Shown: one piece after another, positions 36,616-44,287 of the stretch
How the letters are laid out: every line of letters starts with the position of its first letter
How positions within the stretch are numbered: position 1 is the stretch's first letter
Source of the DNA: Bacillota bacterium
Lineage (GTDB): Bacteria; Bacillota; Clostridia; Lachnospirales; Lachnospiraceae
Assembly: GCA_023399455.1 (NCBI GenBank)
Contig: JAEWPN010000039.1
Location: 14,217 to 78,216, forward strand
Direction of reading: 5' to 3'
Length of the DNA stretch: 64,000 nucleotides
The notes under the pieces: model-generated
What the model was told of the DNA's origin: nothing
The model's database searches: none
Seen by the model: the letters and a program-made list of their open reading frames with translations, nothing else
Translations under genes and position numbers: made by a program

Positions 36616-38769
36616 TTACACAAGCCTAAACAGACGGGCGATGTTTGCCACAATCAAGCAAACGACGATCCCTGTCATAGTCGGGATAGCAAAAGATATC
36701 AGTGTCCATTTGAGGCTCTGAGTTTCTTTTTTAATGGTAAGACAAGTGGTTCCACAGGGCCAGTGCATCAGTGAGAAAAGCATTGTGCAAACTGCTGTGA
36801 GCCAAGTCCATCCATGGCTTACAAATAAGGCATGTAAGTCGGATAGGTTTTCCAGATCAGTAAGTGTTCCTGTTGCCATGTAACTCATGATGATGATCGG
36901 TATAACAATTTCATTTGCTGGGAAGCCCAGAATAAATGCCATCAAGATATAGCCATCTAGTCCGAGAAGTCTTGCGAAAGGGTCAAGAAATCCGGCACAG
37001 TGAGCGAGCAAGCTCAGGTCTCCGACATGAATATTCGCAAGGATCCATATGATAAGTCCAGCGGGCGCTGCGACAATAACTGCCCTGCCTAACACGAAAA
37101 GTGTCCTGTCAAAAATGGATCGAACGATGACCCTTCCAATCTGAGGGCGCCTGTAAGGTGGAAGCTCCAGATTGAAGGAGGAAGGAACTCCTTTCAGTAT
37201 CGTTTTTGACAAAAGCTTTGAAATGAGTACTGTCATTGTTACGCCTAGGACAATCACTCCTGTTAGAATAAGTGTGGATGTAATGGACTGAAATAACCCT
37301 CCCATGGTTCCTGCCAAAAACGTTGTGATAATTGCAATCAAAGTAGGAAACCTTCCATTGCAGGGTACAAAGTTGTTGGTGATAATTGCGATCAACCTCT
37401 CACGGGGTGAATCAATGATGCGGCAGCCAATAATACCTGCGGCGTTGCAGCCGAATCCCATGCACATGGTGAGTGCCTGCTTGCCATGAGCGCAAGCTTT
37501 CCGAAAAAAATTGTCAAGATTAAAGGCTATGCGGGGTAGATATCCCAAATCTTCCAATAACGTAAACAATGGAAAAAAGATTGCCATAGGAGGTAACATA
37601 ACGGATATAACCCAAGCAAGTGTCCGGTAAATACCATCGACAAAAATACTACGAAGCCATTCAGGCGCTGATACCCACATGAAAAAATTAGAAATAGGTT
37701 TTTCTAGTGAGAATAGGCCCGTGGCGAGGAGGCTTGATGGAACATTTGCGCCTGAAATAGTAATCCAGAACACACAAAAGAGCAATACGATCATAATAGG
37801 AATACCAGTCAGTTTTGAAGTTAGGATTTTATCAATTTTACGGTCCCGTTCGGCATATTTCTTTTCTTCAAAAGTAATTGTTTCATTGCTGATATTTTCG
37901 CATGTTTTAATAATTTCTGTTACGATCAGATCCCTAAACTGATCAAGTGGGATTCCTGAGGCATCCAATAAGTCTCTGGCCTTAGCTACTTTTTGCAATA
38001 TTTTTTCGTTTTGCATCAGATCGTAGCCAAGATAGGTCTTCAATGACTGAAGTATACTTTCATCCCCGTCGAGCAGCTTGTATGCCACCCATCGACTGCT
38101 GACGCATTCCTGCAAAGCTTCTGATACTTCGGGTTCTACTAAGGAAGCGGCATTTTCGATTTCATCAATGTAAGTGATGCGCAACGGTTTTGTTACAAAA
38201 GAACCGTTTGTAAGAGAAGTTACCAAATCCATTAGTTGGTCGAGCCCCTCTCCTGATCTTGCGTTTGTTCCGACTACCGGAATGCCTAATCGGGAAGCAA
38301 GCAAATTCAAATTTATATTGATTTTTTTCTTTTTTGCCTCGTCCATTAGGTTTACGCATAGTATGACTTTATCCGTTATCTCCATAGTCTGAAGAACCAG
38401 ATTAAGATTTCGTTCCAGACATGTAGCGTCGGCAACGACCACCACGGCATCTGGTTCTCCGAAACAGATAAAATCCCGGGCAATTTCCTCCTCAGTAGAG
38501 TTAGCCATCAGTGAATAAGTACCTGGAATATCGACCATGATAAAATTATTACCCTTGTGCCGATACTTGCCCTGCGCATTTACGACAGTTTTTCCGGGCC
38601 AGTTGCCCGTATGCTGATTGAGTCCCGTCAAACTGTTAAAAACGGTACTTTTCCCGACGTTTGGATTGCCCGCGAGCGCAACGATTTTATCACGCTGAGT
38701 TTCTTTTTCAATATTCAGTCCACAGTGTTTTAATACTTTCGCTCCGGTAGATGCGCTTGTTAGACCCAT
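36616..38769 (-). CDS. feoB: Ferrous iron transporter FeoB
   Basis: At 717 residues this inner-membrane Fe(II) transporter is full length. The N-terminal GTPase (about 25-190) has G1 GNPNVGKST, the FeoB-specific HTGNWPGKTV switch, G3 DIPGTYSL and G4 NLMDEA. A helical regulatory domain follows. The membrane part (about 310-717) has two nucleoside-recognition/Gate motifs, including CMGFGCNAAGIIGCRIIDSPRERL and FILGFPANEIVIPI. AAAGGAGG lies 5 bp before the ATG. It is 123 bp downstream of feoA on the same strand, with pairing AAGTGGAG/CTCCACTT flanking the gap. Confidence 0.96.
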   Translation of the reverse strand: MGLTSASTGAKVLKHCGLNIEKETQRDKIVALAGNPNVGKSTVFNSLTGLNQHTGNWPGKTVVNAQGKYRHKGNNFIMVDIPGTYSLMANSTEEEIARDFICFGEPDAVVVVADATCLERNLNLVLQTMEITDKVILCVNLMDEAKKKKININLNLLASRLGIPVVGTNARSGEGLDQLMDLVTSLTNGSFVTKPLRITYIDEIENAASLVEPEVSEALQECVSSRWVAYKLLDGDESILQSLKTYLGYDLMQNEKILQKVAKARDLLDASGIPLDQFRDLIVTEIIKTCENISNETITFEEKKYAERDRKIDKILTSKLTGIPIMIVLLFCVFWITISGANVPSSLLATGLFSLEKPISNFFMWVSAPEWLRSIFVDGIYRTLAWVISVMLPPMAIFFPLFTLLEDLGYLPRIAFNLDNFFRKACAHGKQALTMCMGFGCNAAGIIGCRIIDSPRERLIAIITNNFVPCNGRFPTLIAIITTFLAGTMGGLFQSITSTLILTGVIVLGVTMTVLISKLLSKTILKGVPSSFNLELPPYRRPQIGRVIVRSIFDRTLFVLGRAVIVAAPAGLIIWILANIHVGDLSLLAHCAGFLDPFARLLGLDGYILMAFILGFPANEIVIPIIIMSYMATGTLTDLENLSDLHALFVSHGWTWLTAVCTMLFSLMHWPCGTTCLTIKKETQSLKWTLISFAIPTMTGIVVCLIVANIARLFRLV

Positions 38770-38892
38770 AAAATCCTCCTTTAATTATAAAGTGGAGGAA
38801 CGAAAGAAGCACAAGAATTACATGCTTACATGTTATCCATTTTGGCAATTATATGTAGGTTGAAATTCTGTCTGCTATCGCTCCACTTAATC

Positions 38893-39132
38893 TTACCGCG
38901 TTGATACCATGATTTTTTCCGATACGTCGGTCCGTAGTGCGATTACAGCCCCTCTTATGAAATAGGCTACCGGATTACCGGAAGGACTTCTATAGAGAGG
39001 TTCAATTTCGGTACCGTCGATAATGCCAAGGTCAAGCATACGCCGTCTTACCGTGCCATCAGAAGTCAATGTTACAACATTTGCTTTTTTGCCTATCGGC
39101 AACTGATTAAGAGAAATTTGATTGTTATTCAT
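38893..39132 (-). CDS. feoA: FeoA-type SH3-like protein
   Basis: This 79-residue cytoplasmic protein is required with FeoB for ferrous iron uptake. The family pattern is clear: SLNQLPIGKKANVVTL, then RRRMLDLGIIDGTEIEPLYRSPSGNPVAYFIRGAVIALR. GGGAGG precedes the ATG. It is the first gene of the leftward feoA-feoB operon, divergent from the broken DtxR-like regulator, an arrangement that suggests the regulator once controlled this operon. Confidence 0.94.
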   Translation of the reverse strand: MNNNQISLNQLPIGKKANVVTLTSDGTVRRRMLDLGIIDGTEIEPLYRSPSGNPVAYFIRGAVIALRTDVSEKIMVSTR

Positions 39133-39259
39133 TAAGACATCCTCCCGATATTAATTAGCGTTGGGGAAGAAAGTTTCCCTACACTAATATATGGCTCTTA
39201 AACTAAAACTGTTACGACTATAATAAATTAAATAAAATTTTTAGGGGATGATTCTATGA

Positions 39260-39451
39260 GTGGCAATTAAAAATTTTGATTTCAGGACAGTCCGGGGGTA
39301 TCAGCTTGTAAATCAGCGTGAAGGACAACTTACTCATGAACTGGTAGAATATCTTTTAAATAGGCATGGAACAGTATAAAAATTCTTGAAATTGTTTGGA
39401 AGCTTTAATACGCTTGAAGAAACAGAGGTTTTTGTACAAAATATTCTATAA
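39260..39451 (+). pseudogene. DtxR/MntR-type metal-dependent regulator, deleted remnant
   Basis: From GTG 39260 the frame reads VAIKNFDFRTVRGYQLVNQ then REGQLTHELVEYLLNRHGTV, a stop (TAA 39377-39379), and in the same frame KFLKLFGSFNTLEETEVFV up to TAA 39449-39451. Clostridial DtxR-like regulators start with ...DFxTVRGYQLxxQ...LT, then have an HTH, then ...G-x-LLxRHxxIExFLKxxG...LEETExIEHNI. The first and last blocks are joined directly here, so the HTH (roughly 60-80 codons) is deleted, and the glutamate codon after RHGTV is a stop. ATGAGTGGCAATT at the start suggests a further 4-bp insertion after the original ATG. A TATAAT lies at 39219-39224. Confidence 0.7.
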
Positions 39452-39509
39452 CTATGCAGATATATCTTATTATGTTACCTTTATTGTATATCATGCAGAC
39501 GTTATATCA

Positions 39510-39540
39510 TTGACTTTGCCCTAAGGGGAAGGTGTAAGGT
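39510..39540 (+). promoter_or_regulatory. MerR-type promoter with 19-bp spacer and operator
   Basis: TTGACT and TAAGGT are 19 bp apart. The spacer holds the imperfect palindrome TTGCCC-TA-AGGGGAA, close to the CCTTCCCCTAAGGGGAAGG form bound by multidrug-type MerR regulators. The over-long spacer is the hallmark of promoters these proteins activate by untwisting DNA. Confidence 0.75.
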
Positions 39541-39580
39541 AAAGGCAGACATATAAGATACGATGAAAGGAAGACAGTCT

Positions 39581-40438
39581 ATGTTATCAATTGGTGAGTT
39601 TTCAAATATATGTAAGGTGTCTGCAAAGACACTTCGTTATTACGCTGAAATAGGGCTTATCATACCGGATGAAATCAACCCAGAAAACGGTTATAGATAT
39701 TATTCCATCGAACAATTGGAAAAGATGTTATTTATCAATCGTTTAAAGTCATACAATTTCTCTTTAGAAGAAATCAAAGCAATACTGAAATCGGAAGAAT
39801 TAATGGATGATAAACTTTTTGCGGCACTTACCGGGAAGAAAAGAGAAATTGAGAAACAGGTACAGGAATTTGAAAAAACTTTAGACCAGATAAATGATGA
39901 TATATCCAATTTAAAAGTAGGAAAATCGATTATGTCATATCTGGAAAACATTGATGTTCAGCTTGTAGAAGTACCAATGATGTATCTTTTGTTTATCCGA
40001 AAAATGGTTCATGAATACGATTATCCGGAAGAATATGGTAATTGTTTTAGTAAATTATTCAGGAGGATTGCAGACGACAAGTTAACTATGCTTTCCCCGC
40101 CAATGGTACTTTTCCATAGCACAGAATTTACTCCGTCTGGTTTAGATACTGAATTTGCTGTTCCGGTAAAAGAGTATGTTACTGGGACGAGAGATTTTTA
40201 TCCGGGACTATGCTTGAAAACGGTTGTGTATGGTTCTTATTCCGCCCTATCCTCCGTATACACAAAACAACGTGAATGGGCGGAAAAAGAAGGTTATGAA
40301 TGCAGCAATGCTCTCTATGAAGTATATGTAACCGATCCTTCTGAGGTTTCAAAAGAAAGTGAACTTATAACGGAAGTTTATTACCCCGTTAAAAAGAAGC
40401 AAGAAAGGCAATGCGCGCAAAAGGAGAAATTTATATGA
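39581..40438 (+). CDS. MerR-family regulator with GyrI-like effector domain
   Basis: The product is about 285 residues. The N-terminal winged helix is MLSIGEFSNICKVSAKTLRYYAEIGLIIPDEINPENGYRYYSIEQLEKM, with the MerR-specific LRYY and GYRYY. A dimerising coiled coil (about 75-120) joins it to a GyrI/BmrR-like ligand domain that ends in a VYVTDPSE...TEVYYPV strand pattern. It starts at MLSIGEF, 8 bp after AAAGGAAG; the ATG 18 bp earlier has no site. The stop overlaps the next start (ATGA), so regulator and serine hydrolase are coupled. Ligands of this fold are usually hydrophobic cations. Confidence 0.92.
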   Translation: MLSIGEFSNICKVSAKTLRYYAEIGLIIPDEINPENGYRYYSIEQLEKMLFINRLKSYNFSLEEIKAILKSEELMDDKLFAALTGKKREIEKQVQEFEKTLDQINDDISNLKVGKSIMSYLENIDVQLVEVPMMYLLFIRKMVHEYDYPEEYGNCFSKLFRRIADDKLTMLSPPMVLFHSTEFTPSGLDTEFAVPVKEYVTGTRDFYPGLCLKTVVYGSYSALSSVYTKQREWAEKEGYECSNALYEVYVTDPSEVSKESELITEVYYPVKKKQERQCAQKEKFI

Positions 40439-41412
40439 ATCGAGAAAAAGTGACAGAGTTAGAAAATAAAATAAACAATAACTATAGCAATATTGCAGGT
40501 ATAGTTGTACTGAAAGGCGGTAAGACACTATATGAGAATTATTTTAACGAATGTACTGCTGCTAGCCGAATACACGTTTATTCCGTAACCAAAAGTATTG
40601 TTTCCATATTGATTGGAATTGCCATGGACAAAGGATATATCAAAAGCAGCAACGAGAAAGTATTGGATTTTTTTCCGGATTACATAGTTAAAAAAAGAGA
40701 AAAGACAATACAAGGTGTCACATTTGAAAATTTGCTGACAATGACAGCTCCGTATAAATATAAGTTCGCACCCTATATAAAGTATTTCACAAGTGATGAC
40801 TATGTAAGATTTTCGCTCGATCTATTAGGCGGCAGGGAGCAGATAGGAAAATTTAGATACGCTCCCCTCATAGGGCCGGATATCTTGTCAGGTATTCTTG
40901 TAAAAGCGACCGGGAAGTCTGTGTTTGATTTCGCAACAGAAAATTTATTCTCGCCACTGGGAATTACTGTTGAGAACAATGTGATTTTTCATAGTAAAGA
41001 GGAACAACTGGCATTTAATAAAGCAAAAGATATCAGCGGTTGGGTTGTCGACCCGTCGGGAGTAAATACAGCAGGATGGGGGCTTACTTTGACTCCTATG
41101 GATATGGCGAAAATAGGCCAGTTGTACTTATCCGGCGGAATATGGGAAGATAAACGGATTGTATCAAAGAAGTGGATAGAAGAGAGTACAAAGGAACACA
41201 GCAGATGGGAAAAACTCGATCTGGCATATGGATATTTATGGTGGATCCATGAGGATGGCTATGCAGCGATGGGAGATGGAGGAAATGTCATCTATGTCAA
41301 TACAAAGAAAAGCATGGTGATTTCAATTGCAGCTCTTTTTAGGCCGAATGTTAAGGATAGGATAGAATTTATTAAAGAATATATCGAACCGATATTTGAG
41401 AATTGCGTATAA
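40435..41412 (+). CDS. Cytoplasmic serine hydrolase, beta-lactamase-like
   Basis: This protein of about 325 residues has the class C beta-lactamase/esterase fold. S50-V-T-K53 is the SxxK motif, YAPL (in KFRYAPLIGPDILSG) occupies the Y-x-N position, and a GDGGNVIYV segment lies near the C-terminus. There is no signal peptide, so it probably acts inside the cell, unlike the secreted hydrolase at the left of the window. AAAAGGAG precedes the ATG. Being translationally coupled to a drug-sensing-type MerR protein, it may detoxify the compound sensed (inference). Confidence 0.85.
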   Translation: MNREKVTELENKINNNYSNIAGIVVLKGGKTLYENYFNECTAASRIHVYSVTKSIVSILIGIAMDKGYIKSSNEKVLDFFPDYIVKKREKTIQGVTFENLLTMTAPYKYKFAPYIKYFTSDDYVRFSLDLLGGREQIGKFRYAPLIGPDILSGILVKATGKSVFDFATENLFSPLGITVENNVIFHSKEEQLAFNKAKDISGWVVDPSGVNTAGWGLTLTPMDMAKIGQLYLSGGIWEDKRIVSKKWIEESTKEHSRWEKLDLAYGYLWWIHEDGYAAMGDGGNVIYVNTKKSMVISIAALFRPNVKDRIEFIKEYIEPIFENCV

Positions 41413-41473
41413 TGAATTTTAAATTTCTTATTATTTTTCTATAAAAAAATTGTTTTTACAAAGAGGAAGTGTT

Positions 41474-41573
41474 ATGGTTAGATATACAGAAAAAGAAGAA
41501 CTGCATGACATAGTTTACAGGTTGGGAAAGTAAGTATGCCGCAGGGACTACAGTCAGAAAAGGTGGTAGTGCG
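41474..41573 (+). other. Likely lost 5' part of the C39-like gene
   Basis: ATG 41474 behind AGAGGAAG opens a 19-codon frame (MVRYTEKEELHDIVYRLGK, stop 41531-41533). Dropping the T at 41531 would make it continue as KYAAGTTVRKGGSA straight into the next gene's ATG with no stop. The seamless join suggests the gene once began here and carries a one-base insertion, or that the base is a sequencing error. Confidence 0.55.
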
Positions 41574-42221
41574 ATGGATGTAACGACACAGGCCTTAAGG
41601 GATACATCGATACGTTATCCCGAACGGCTTCATATTCATAAAGGAAGTGCGGTTTCCTATGGAGCTCATCAAATATGGTATCCGGGGTGGATTCAGCGGA
41701 TGAGCGGATGCGGTCCGACGGCAGCATCCAATTTATTATGGTATCTGGCAGCCACCAGACCGGAGGACTGCGGCGGACTTTATGACGGAGACGGAACGAG
41801 CTATGCGGGAATGCTGCGTCTGATGGAGGAGGTATGGAACTATGTAAAGCCGGGCGTACGGGGTGTAGACAGACCTTCTATTTTTATTGATGGAGCAATC
41901 GGTTTTGGACTAAAGCATGAAATAGCTTTGAAGGCCAGACTTTTAGAGGTTCCTCAAGGAGAAAAGGAGCGTCCCGGTATGGAAACGGTATTGGAGTTTC
42001 TGACCTTGGCTTTTTTAGACAATTTGCCGGTGGCTTTTTTAAATTTATCGAATGGAGCGGTGAGAAACCTCGATAATTGGCACTGGGTAACACTAGTATC
42101 CACGGATAGGGACTTGAAAGCACAGATGTACGATCAGGGGAGAAAGCAGATCATCGATGTGAACCTATGGCTTTCTACTACTGCCGGCGGAGGTGCTTTT
42201 GTCGCATTAGAACCGCTTTAA
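41574..42221 (+). CDS. C39/papain-like fold protein, possibly N-truncated by a frameshift
   Basis: The visible product is 215 residues. It has MSGCGPTAASNLLWYLAA with C46, and later NLDNWHWVTLVS with H170. A Cys in G-C-G-P-T-A followed about 120 residues on by His-Trp-V is the arrangement of C39-type and related cysteine peptidases, so a peptidase-like fold is likely, although no substrate is evident. There is no signal peptide or membrane segment. The ATG used has AAAGGTGG 7 bp upstream, so translation from here is possible even if the upstream frame is broken. An aldo/keto reductase follows 20 bp later. Confidence 0.7.
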   Translation: MDVTTQALRDTSIRYPERLHIHKGSAVSYGAHQIWYPGWIQRMSGCGPTAASNLLWYLAATRPEDCGGLYDGDGTSYAGMLRLMEEVWNYVKPGVRGVDRPSIFIDGAIGFGLKHEIALKARLLEVPQGEKERPGMETVLEFLTLAFLDNLPVAFLNLSNGAVRNLDNWHWVTLVSTDRDLKAQMYDQGRKQIIDVNLWLSTTAGGGAFVALEPL

Positions 42222-42241
42222 AATATAAAGGAGGGCTTATC

Positions 42242-43393
42242 ATGCAGTATAGAACAAATCCTAAGAACGGCGAAAAGATTTCCGCCTTAGCTTTCGGTTG
42301 TATGCGGTTTAACAAGGATGAGAAGGAAGTAGAGAGGCAGATCCGCTATGCCATTGAACAAGGCGTGAATTATTTCGATACTGCGTATATTTATCCCAAC
42401 AGCGAGGCTACTCTTGGAAGAATACTTGCCAAGGACGGGATGCGGCAGAAGGTTAATATTGCGACTAAGCTTCCTCATAACAATGCAAGAAAATATAGCG
42501 ATTTAGACCGTATTTTCGGTACGCAGCTGGAGCGGCTGCAAACGGATCATGTCGATTATTACCTGATACATATGCTGGGGAACGTGAGGTCGTGGAAGAG
42601 GCTTAGAGATATTGGAATCGAAAAGTGGATAGATGAAAAGAAAGCTTCCGGGGCCATCCGTAATCTCGGTTTTTCCTTCCATGGACCGCAAAATGAGTTT
42701 TTGGCACTGTTAGACGAATATGACTGGGATTTCTGCATGATTCAATATAACTACTGCGATGAAAACAATCAGGCAGGAAAGGCTGGCCTTAAGCGTGCCG
42801 GAGAGAAGGGGATTCCTGTTATGATTATGGAGCCCTTGCGAGGAGGCACTCTCGCCAATCCGAAAGCATCTATCCGAGATATATGGCAGCAGGCTGATGT
42901 GAAGCGTTCTCCTGCGGAATGGGGATTTCGCTGGGTGCTCGATCATGCTCAGGTGTTGGCAGTGTTGTCGGGAATGAATGAAATGGAGCAGCTGGAGGAG
43001 AATGTGAGGACCTTTTCCGATGCGACAGCCGGTTCTCTCACGGAAGCGGAGCTGGAAGTGTACGAAAAGGTGAAAACCGAAATCCAGCGTTCCATGAAGG
43101 TGCCCTGCACCGGCTGCGGCTATTGTATGCCCTGCCCGAAGGGCGTAGACATTCCTAGCAGCTTCTCGGCACTGAACGATGCGGCAAGCCGCGGGAGAAT
43201 AATGTCCAAAGCCATGTATATTATGACTACCGGAGGCAACAGTGCTTCCCAATGTGTAAAATGCGGCAAGTGTCAGACTCATTGCCCGCAAAGCATACCC
43301 ATTCCTGAAAAGCTCGAGCAGGTAAAAAAGGAGCTGGAGGGCATAACATATAAGCCTATGCGCTATTTTATAAGAAGATTTCTGGGTGTTTGA
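42242..43393 (+). CDS. Aldo/keto reductase with C-terminal ferredoxin domain
   Basis: This 383-residue protein starts at MQYRTNPKNGEKISALAFGCMRF, 7 bp after AAAGGAGG. The AKR barrel shows FDTAYIYPNSEATLG, then YYLIHML and GFSFHG. The C-terminal part carries two cysteine clusters: CTGCGYCMPCPKGVDIP and CVKCGKCQTHCPQSIPIP. Such ferredoxin-tailed AKRs are common in anaerobes and may pass electrons between NAD(P)H and a carbonyl substrate; the substrate is unknown. A paralogue lies 900 bp downstream. Confidence 0.93.
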   Translation: MQYRTNPKNGEKISALAFGCMRFNKDEKEVERQIRYAIEQGVNYFDTAYIYPNSEATLGRILAKDGMRQKVNIATKLPHNNARKYSDLDRIFGTQLERLQTDHVDYYLIHMLGNVRSWKRLRDIGIEKWIDEKKASGAIRNLGFSFHGPQNEFLALLDEYDWDFCMIQYNYCDENNQAGKAGLKRAGEKGIPVMIMEPLRGGTLANPKASIRDIWQQADVKRSPAEWGFRWVLDHAQVLAVLSGMNEMEQLEENVRTFSDATAGSLTEAELEVYEKVKTEIQRSMKVPCTGCGYCMPCPKGVDIPSSFSALNDAASRGRIMSKAMYIMTTGGNSASQCVKCGKCQTHCPQSIPIPEKLEQVKKELEGITYKPMRYFIRRFLGV

Positions 43394-43410
43394 GAAGGCA
43401 GGAAGTTTAA

Positions 43411-43863
43411 ATGTCACTAAAAAGGACTTGCGGAATCATGAAGAAACCAGGGAATATTATGGATAATAACACAAAAAGGAAATTTACAGAGGCACTTAAG
43501 GTAGTGTCTTCCTTTATTGGCAGATGTGAAAAAATGCAAGGAAAGTTCGAGGAAGGTACCTCTCAGCATACACTTCTTGGAAACCGTATAAAGGCGCTGT
43601 ATATTTCGCAGGCGCTGATAAAGGATGTACTGACGCAAGAATCTGAGCCGGAGGGCGAGTGCCTTGCGAATAACTATACGGAAGAGGATTTGAAAAATGC
43701 ACTTCCTCCGGTGACTTCGATTATCAACAAATGTGAAAAGGCGCAGGGAAAATTTGAGGAAGGCACTTCGCAGTATATACGTTATAAAAATATGATAGGG
43801 CCGATGTATCTTTCGAAAGAATTGATCGAGGTTACGCTCGCTCACAGACTATTCGTTCGATAG
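43411..43863 (+). CDS. Uncharacterised protein made of two tandem repeats
   Basis: The 150 residues consist of two copies of a ~49-residue unit (about 25-73 and 95-143). The most alike parts are CEKMQGKFEEGTSQ and CEKAQGKFEEGTSQ, each followed by an aromatic/basic stretch and a helix ending YISQALI or YLSKELI. Cysteine is conserved in each unit. No signal peptide or known domain is seen. The start at 43411 has AGGAAG upstream; later ATGs are possible because the first 20 residues precede the repeats. A terminator follows. Confidence 0.8.
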   Translation: MSLKRTCGIMKKPGNIMDNNTKRKFTEALKVVSSFIGRCEKMQGKFEEGTSQHTLLGNRIKALYISQALIKDVLTQESEPEGECLANNYTEEDLKNALPPVTSIINKCEKAQGKFEEGTSQYIRYKNMIGPMYLSKELIEVTLAHRLFVR

Positions 43864-43881
43864 ATGTATAGTTAAAAAAAT

Positions 43882-43920
43882 GGAGAGTTACTTTAAATAT
43901 TTGGGTACCTCTCCGTTTTT
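43882..43920 (+). terminator. Terminator after the tandem-repeat protein
   Basis: GGAGAGTTAC pairs with GTACCTCTCC (one mismatch) around about 13 bases, then GTTTTT. Confidence 0.7.
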
Positions 43921-43921
43921 A

Positions 43922-44092
43922 TTATGCCACGTTATAAATCTTCACATCAGGTTCCCCGTTCCAGAGAGGCTTTAATCTGAGGAATACATTGTCCTGAAGC
44001 ATGGAGCTGGATAAGTAAGTCAGGGTATTCTTCATGCTGTCGAAGTCATGAAGAACCTGAACGTCTTCTTCCCGAATCAGCAGTACCTCCAA
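43922..44092 (-). pseudogene. Fragment or start-less small gene, possibly related to ABM-type monooxygenases
   Basis: A 56-codon frame on the minus strand has gene-like composition and ends LRLKPLWNGEPDVKIYNVA. A TAA lies immediately upstream, and no ATG, GTG or TTG sits at a proper distance from the internal GGAGG (the codons there are CTG and ATT). The ending resembles the C-terminus of antibiotic-biosynthesis-monooxygenase-like (YgiN) proteins, which is weak evidence. It may be the remains of a longer gene. The 44093-44287 gap beyond it holds nothing I can name. Confidence 0.4.
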
Positions 44093-44287
44093 TTACTTAA
44101 GTGCTCAAAAAACGTTAACTCTGGATTGATTCCATGCCTGGATTATCATATAATTAAGTTAGTTTTAAAAGCGATGAATTCAAAGGTGCGGTAAGAAATT
44201 CGAGAAAGAAAAAAGAGATACATATTCGCGGCTGGCATTTGATATTGCCATGTCCAATAGAAAAGGAGTGGAAGGAGAAGGGGAAGT

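Noticed and set aside
40411-40434. Longer start (ATG 40411) for the serine hydrolase
   Set aside because: The ATG at 40435 has AAAAGGAG at the right distance and overlaps the MerR stop as ATGA, the usual coupled arrangement.
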